From the NCBI RefSeq assembly GCF_013407925.2, contig NZ_CP060201.1, positions 3,946,001-4,010,000 of the forward strand: a stretch of 64,000 nucleotides of DNA, given 5' to 3'. The notes below the pieces were generated by a model. That model had not been told where the DNA came from, made no database searches, and saw only the letters and a list, made by a program, of their open reading frames with translations. This DNA is from Pseudomonas protegens. Its GTDB lineage: Bacteria; Pseudomonadota; Gammaproteobacteria; Pseudomonadales; Pseudomonadaceae. Below are positions 61,133-64,000 of the stretch, one piece after another. The position numbers were made by a program, and so were the translations under genes. The first letter of the stretch is position 1. The number at the start of each line of letters is the position of its first letter.

Positions 61133-62554
61133 TCAGCGCTTGCTCGAGGCCAGCATCGTGGCCTTTTCCTGCTCCATTCGAGCCATCAGAGGCTGGCTCT
61201 GCTGGAGGAAGCGAGCACGTTCAGCCTTGGCAATCGGATCGGCCATTGGCAGCTTCTGGCCCAGCGGGTCTACGTGGACGCCGTTGACCTGAAACTCGTA
61301 ATGCAAGTGTGGGCCGGTGGACAGGCCTGTGGTGCCGATATAGCCAATGACCTGACCCTGCTTCACCGAGCCGCCGGTCTTGACGCCTTTGGCGAAGCCT
61401 TGCATGTGGCCGTACAGCGTGCGGTAGGTATTGCCGTGCTGGATGATCACGGTGTTGCCGTAACCGCCGCGGCGACCTGCGAGCAGGACCTTGCCGTCGC
61501 CGGCCGCTTTGATGGGGGTGCCCCGTGGAGCGGCATAGTCGACGCCCTTGTGAGCGCGGATCTTGTTCAGGATCGGATGTTTACGCCCCATGGAGAAGCG
61601 TGAGCTGATGCGGGCAAAGTCCACTGGCGTACGGATAAACGCCTTGCGCATGCTGTTGCCGTCTGCGGTGTAGTAGCTGCTTGAGCCTTGTTTGTTGGTG
61701 TAGCGCACTGCGGTGTAGGTTTTGCCACGGTTGGTGAAGCGCGCGGAGAGGATATTGCCGGTCCCGACCACTTTGCCGTTGGCGACTTTCTGTTCGTAGA
61801 TCACGTCAAACTCGTCACCCTGGCGAATGTCCTGAGCGAAGTCGATGTCGTAGCCGAAAATGCTCGCCATATCCATGGTCAGGCTATGGGACAGGCCGGC
61901 GCGGGCGGCGGACTGTGAAAGCGAACTGTTGATCACGCCGTGAACGTAGGCTGAGCGCACTACTGGCTTGGTGATCACTCGGTTGAAGGTAAAGCCTTTG
62001 GGGCCTTTGGTCAGCGTGATGGTTTCCAGGTCGCTGACTTTGGTGTGCAGGTTGTTCAGTTGGCCGTCTGGAGTCAGTTCGAACTCCAGTTTCTGGCCAT
62101 GTTTGAGCTGGGAGAACTGCTTGGCTTGCTTGTCGCTGGCCAGTATTTCGTGCACCGAGGTAACGGGCAGGCCAACCTTTTCGAACAGAGTTGACAGGGT
62201 GTCGCCCTTGGTGACTGTGACTTCTCTATGACCCGGGGCTTTTGCTTCTTCCGCGACGGCAGGCGCAGGCGTGTTTTCTGCGGTTTCCGTGGTGTCTTCT
62301 GAGGTGTTTTCGATCTGTGCGAAAGGTGAGGCTACTGCTTCAGTTGTGGCTTGTTCCGTGGATGCAGCGTCTTGATCTTGTGTGAGTTGCTCGATCGGGC
62401 TTTCCAGATCAAGGCTCAATGTGGTTTTTTTGGCTTCAACATCACTGGAAGGGAATACCAGTAGAGCCAGACTTAGAAGGGCTGCTATGCCGCTTGCGGC
62501 GAGCAGGTGGCTCTTCGGATAAAGCGGTGGCGCTTTAGACGGTTCGGTGGTCAT
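61133..62554 (-). CDS. M23 family peptidoglycan endopeptidase (MepM-like)
   Basis: 473 residues from ATG 62554 (MTTEPSKAPP); the longer frame reads through the repeat-rich leader. One N-terminal membrane anchor (about 16-38), a disordered acidic stretch (40-110), an OapA/LysM-like domain and a C-terminal M23 domain with zinc ligands in HKGVDYAAP and GPHLHYEF. Cuts D,D-cross-links during growth in the MepM family. Operon with anmK, which consumes a wall-turnover product. Confidence 0.9.
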   Translation of the reverse strand: MTTEPSKAPPLYPKSHLLAASGIAALLSLALLVFPSSDVEAKKTTLSLDLESPIEQLTQDQDAASTEQATTEAVASPFAQIENTSEDTTETAENTPAPAVAEEAKAPGHREVTVTKGDTLSTLFEKVGLPVTSVHEILASDKQAKQFSQLKHGQKLEFELTPDGQLNNLHTKVSDLETITLTKGPKGFTFNRVITKPVVRSAYVHGVINSSLSQSAARAGLSHSLTMDMASIFGYDIDFAQDIRQGDEFDVIYEQKVANGKVVGTGNILSARFTNRGKTYTAVRYTNKQGSSSYYTADGNSMRKAFIRTPVDFARISSRFSMGRKHPILNKIRAHKGVDYAAPRGTPIKAAGDGKVLLAGRRGGYGNTVIIQHGNTYRTLYGHMQGFAKGVKTGGSVKQGQVIGYIGTTGLSTGPHLHYEFQVNGVHVDPLGQKLPMADPIAKAERARFLQQSQPLMARMEQEKATMLASSKR

Positions 62555-62572
62555 AGGTAATTTGACTTTGAA

Positions 62573-62612
62573 AAGATGAAATGGAAAAGATGAATGACAT
62601 GATGAAGATGAA
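62573..62612 (-). repeat. three AAGATGAA copies in the leader of the M23 gene
   Basis: AAGATGAA at 62573-62580, 62587-62594 and 62605-62612; on the transcript this is a pyrimidine-rich TTCATCTT series just upstream of the start codon. Confidence 0.6.
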
Positions 62613-62699
62613 ATAACTGTATAAAATATAACCAAATCATCTGTGACGCAAGCGCACGGACACTCTGTTCTCTGAATGCTCCCGTATGCCGGGCAAAAC

Positions 62700-62727
62700 T
62701 TGTAATTAGTCCGTGATCTTGTATGGT
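62700..62727 (+). promoter_or_regulatory. candidate tyrS promoter
   Basis: TTGTAA, 16-bp spacer, TATGGT, ending 36 bp before the tyrS start. Imperfect but the only good candidate in the gap. Confidence 0.4.
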
Positions 62728-62763
62728 TGGTTCCCTTTTGAATCTGAGCCTTGCGGGTCTGTT

Positions 62764-63963
62764 ATGAAGTCGGTTGAAGAGCAGCTAGCGCTGATCAAGC
62801 GTGGTGCGGAAGAGTTGTTGGTCGAGTCCGAGTTGATCGAGAAGCTCAAGCGTGGCGTGCCGCTGCGTATCAAGGCCGGCTTCGATCCGACTGCGCCGGA
62901 TTTGCACCTTGGGCATACCGTGCTTATCAACAAGCTGCGTCAGTTCCAGGATCTGGGTCACCAAGTGATCTTCCTGATTGGCGACTTTACCGGGATGATC
63001 GGTGATCCGAGCGGTAAGAGTGCCACTCGTCCGCCGCTGACTCGCGAGCAGGTTCTGGAAAATGCCGAGACCTATAAAAGCCAGGTCTTCAAGATTCTTG
63101 ATCCAGCCAAGACTGAGGTGGCTTTCAACTCGACGTGGATGGACAAGATGGGGCCGGCGGACTTTATTCGTCTGACTTCCCAATACACCGTTGCGCGGAT
63201 GCTTGAGCGCGATGACTTCGACAAGCGCTATTCAACTAATCAGCCGATTGCTATCCATGAGTTTTTGTATCCGCTTGTCCAGGGCTATGACTCGGTTGCG
63301 CTGCGTGCTGATGTCGAGCTGGGCGGTACCGACCAGAAGTTCAACCTGTTGATGGGGCGTGAACTGCAGCGCGGTTATGGTCAAGAGGCGCAGTGCATTC
63401 TGACCATGCCGTTGCTTGAGGGGTTGGATGGGGTCAAAAAGATGTCCAAGTCCTTGGGTAACTATGTAGGTATCCAGGAGGCGCCGGGGGTTATGTACGG
63501 CAAACTGGTTTCCATTCCTGATGCATTGATGTGGCGCTATTTTGAGCTGCTCAGCTTCCGCTCTATGGAAGAGATCGATGCGTTGCGCGCTGATGTCGAG
63601 GCGGGTGCGAATCCGCGTGATATCAAGATTAAGCTGGCTGAGGAAATCGTTGCGCGCTTCCATGGTGAAGAGGCGGCTGCAAGTGCGCATCGCGCTGCGG
63701 GCAATCGGATGAAAGATGGCGAGCTGCCTGAGGATCTGCCGGAGATCGAGCTGACCGCTGCTGAGGATATGCCGATTGCTGCTGTCCTTAATAAGGCCGG
63801 GCTGGTTAAGAACGCCGCAGTGGCGCGTGACCTTCTCGGTTCTGGTGGTGTGCGCGTGGATGGCGAAGTTGTTGATCGCTCCTATATATATGCATTGGGC
63901 GCGACGCATGTGTGCCAGGCAGGCAAGAAGGCGTTTGCGCGCATCACGCTTAAATCCGAATAA
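62764..63963 (+). CDS. tyrS: tyrosyl-tRNA synthetase
   Basis: 399 residues from ATG 62764 ([14 protein letters not shown]). Class I synthetase of the TyrZ-like bacterial subgroup: HLGH (HIGH-type), KMSKS and a C-terminal S4 RNA-binding domain. Charges tRNA-Tyr. In PAO1 this gene is directly followed by an rRNA operon. The window ends 37 bp after its stop. Confidence 0.97.
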   Translation: MKSVEEQLALIKRGAEELLVESELIEKLKRGVPLRIKAGFDPTAPDLHLGHTVLINKLRQFQDLGHQVIFLIGDFTGMIGDPSGKSATRPPLTREQVLENAETYKSQVFKILDPAKTEVAFNSTWMDKMGPADFIRLTSQYTVARMLERDDFDKRYSTNQPIAIHEFLYPLVQGYDSVALRADVELGGTDQKFNLLMGRELQRGYGQEAQCILTMPLLEGLDGVKKMSKSLGNYVGIQEAPGVMYGKLVSIPDALMWRYFELLSFRSMEEIDALRADVEAGANPRDIKIKLAEEIVARFHGEEAAASAHRAAGNRMKDGELPEDLPEIELTAAEDMPIAAVLNKAGLVKNAAVARDLLGSGGVRVDGEVVDRSYIYALGATHVCQAGKKAFARITLKSE

Positions 63964-63978
63964 AGCAGAAAATAGGTG

Positions 63979-64000
63979 TTGACGGCGAATTATATGTCTC
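63979..64000 (+). promoter_or_regulatory. possible rRNA operon promoter, cut by window edge
   Basis: GTGTTGACGGCGAATTATAT: a near-consensus -35 (TTGACG) 16 bp after the tyrS stop. A strong promoter is expected here if a 16S rRNA operon follows as in PAO1. The -10 lies at or beyond the edge. Confidence 0.4.

Overview
The window is chromosomal DNA of a Pseudomonas, most likely from the P. fluorescens/P. protegens/P. chlororaphis side of the genus. The evidence is the high-GC codon use, the near-identity by eye of many products (LptD, Vfr, RpoD, TyrS) to Pseudomonas proteins, a gene order that follows the P. aeruginosa PAO1 block from the rpoD region to tyrS, and a REP doublet of the fluorescens type. 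No prophage, insertion sequence, CRISPR array or obvious genomic island was seen; this is core chromosome with local changes.

Layout. 0-5 kb, minus strand: the 3'-truncated PQQ protease gene pqqF, then davA and davB (lysine to 5-aminovalerate) and an Lrp-type regulator. 5.2-7.6 kb, plus strand: a membrane PQQ-dependent sugar/quinate dehydrogenase, which would use the cofactor made by the pqq genes. 7.8-16.3 kb, minus: tRNA-Ile2(CAU), the dual GGDEF/EAL sensor RmcA, and the macromolecular-synthesis genes rpoD, dnaG and rpsU. 16.5-20.4 kb: tsaD, plsY, folB-folK and cca. 20.4-25.3 kb, minus: the SpoVR/YcgB - YeaH - PrkA stress cluster. 25.6-33.3 kb, minus: glpE, then the lptD-surA-pdxA-rsmA-apaG-apaH super-operon. 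33.4-35.9 kb, plus: amgK-murU (cell-wall sugar recycling) and a TerB/DnaJ membrane co-chaperone. 35.9-36.9 kb: a DUF3530 protein. 37.0-44.7 kb, plus: the two-component system AgtSR and the ABC importer AgtABCD (5-aminovalerate/GABA), then an iron-type alcohol dehydrogenase. 46.1-51.7 kb, plus: rpe-gph-trpE-trpG-trpD-trpC. 51.7-53.7 kb: a lipoate-ligase-like protein, vfr and an OsmC protein. 53.8-58.3 kb, minus: coq7, a HIT protein, an SDR, a DUF805 protein, a nitronate monooxygenase and hemJ. 58.4-64 kb: argC, erpA, anmK, an M23 endopeptidase (MepM-like) and tyrS, with a promoter-like sequence at the right edge where an rRNA operon usually begins.

How the parts work together. The davBA genes make 5-aminovalerate from lysine, and about 35 kb away AgtSR/AgtABCD sense and import 5-aminovalerate/GABA, so both ends of one nutrient circuit lie in the window. 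AmgK, MurU, AnmK and the M23 hydrolase are all parts of peptidoglycan turnover and recycling. SurA, LptD and PlsY serve the envelope. Two large sensors (RmcA, AgtS) share the same plan of a periplasmic solute-binding domain, one membrane segment and cytoplasmic PAS domains.

The most interesting small-scale signals are: an intrinsic terminator for the SpoVR cluster whose 3' arm is also the Shine-Dalgarno of cca; a consensus -10 for the tRNA-Ile2 gene lying on the rmcA stop codon; perfect dyads in front of agtA, next to davB and between vfr and the OsmC gene; a REP doublet inside the agt operon; and several places (between trpE and trpG, between dnaG and rpsU, downstream of the OsmC gene) where genes known from PAO1 are absent.
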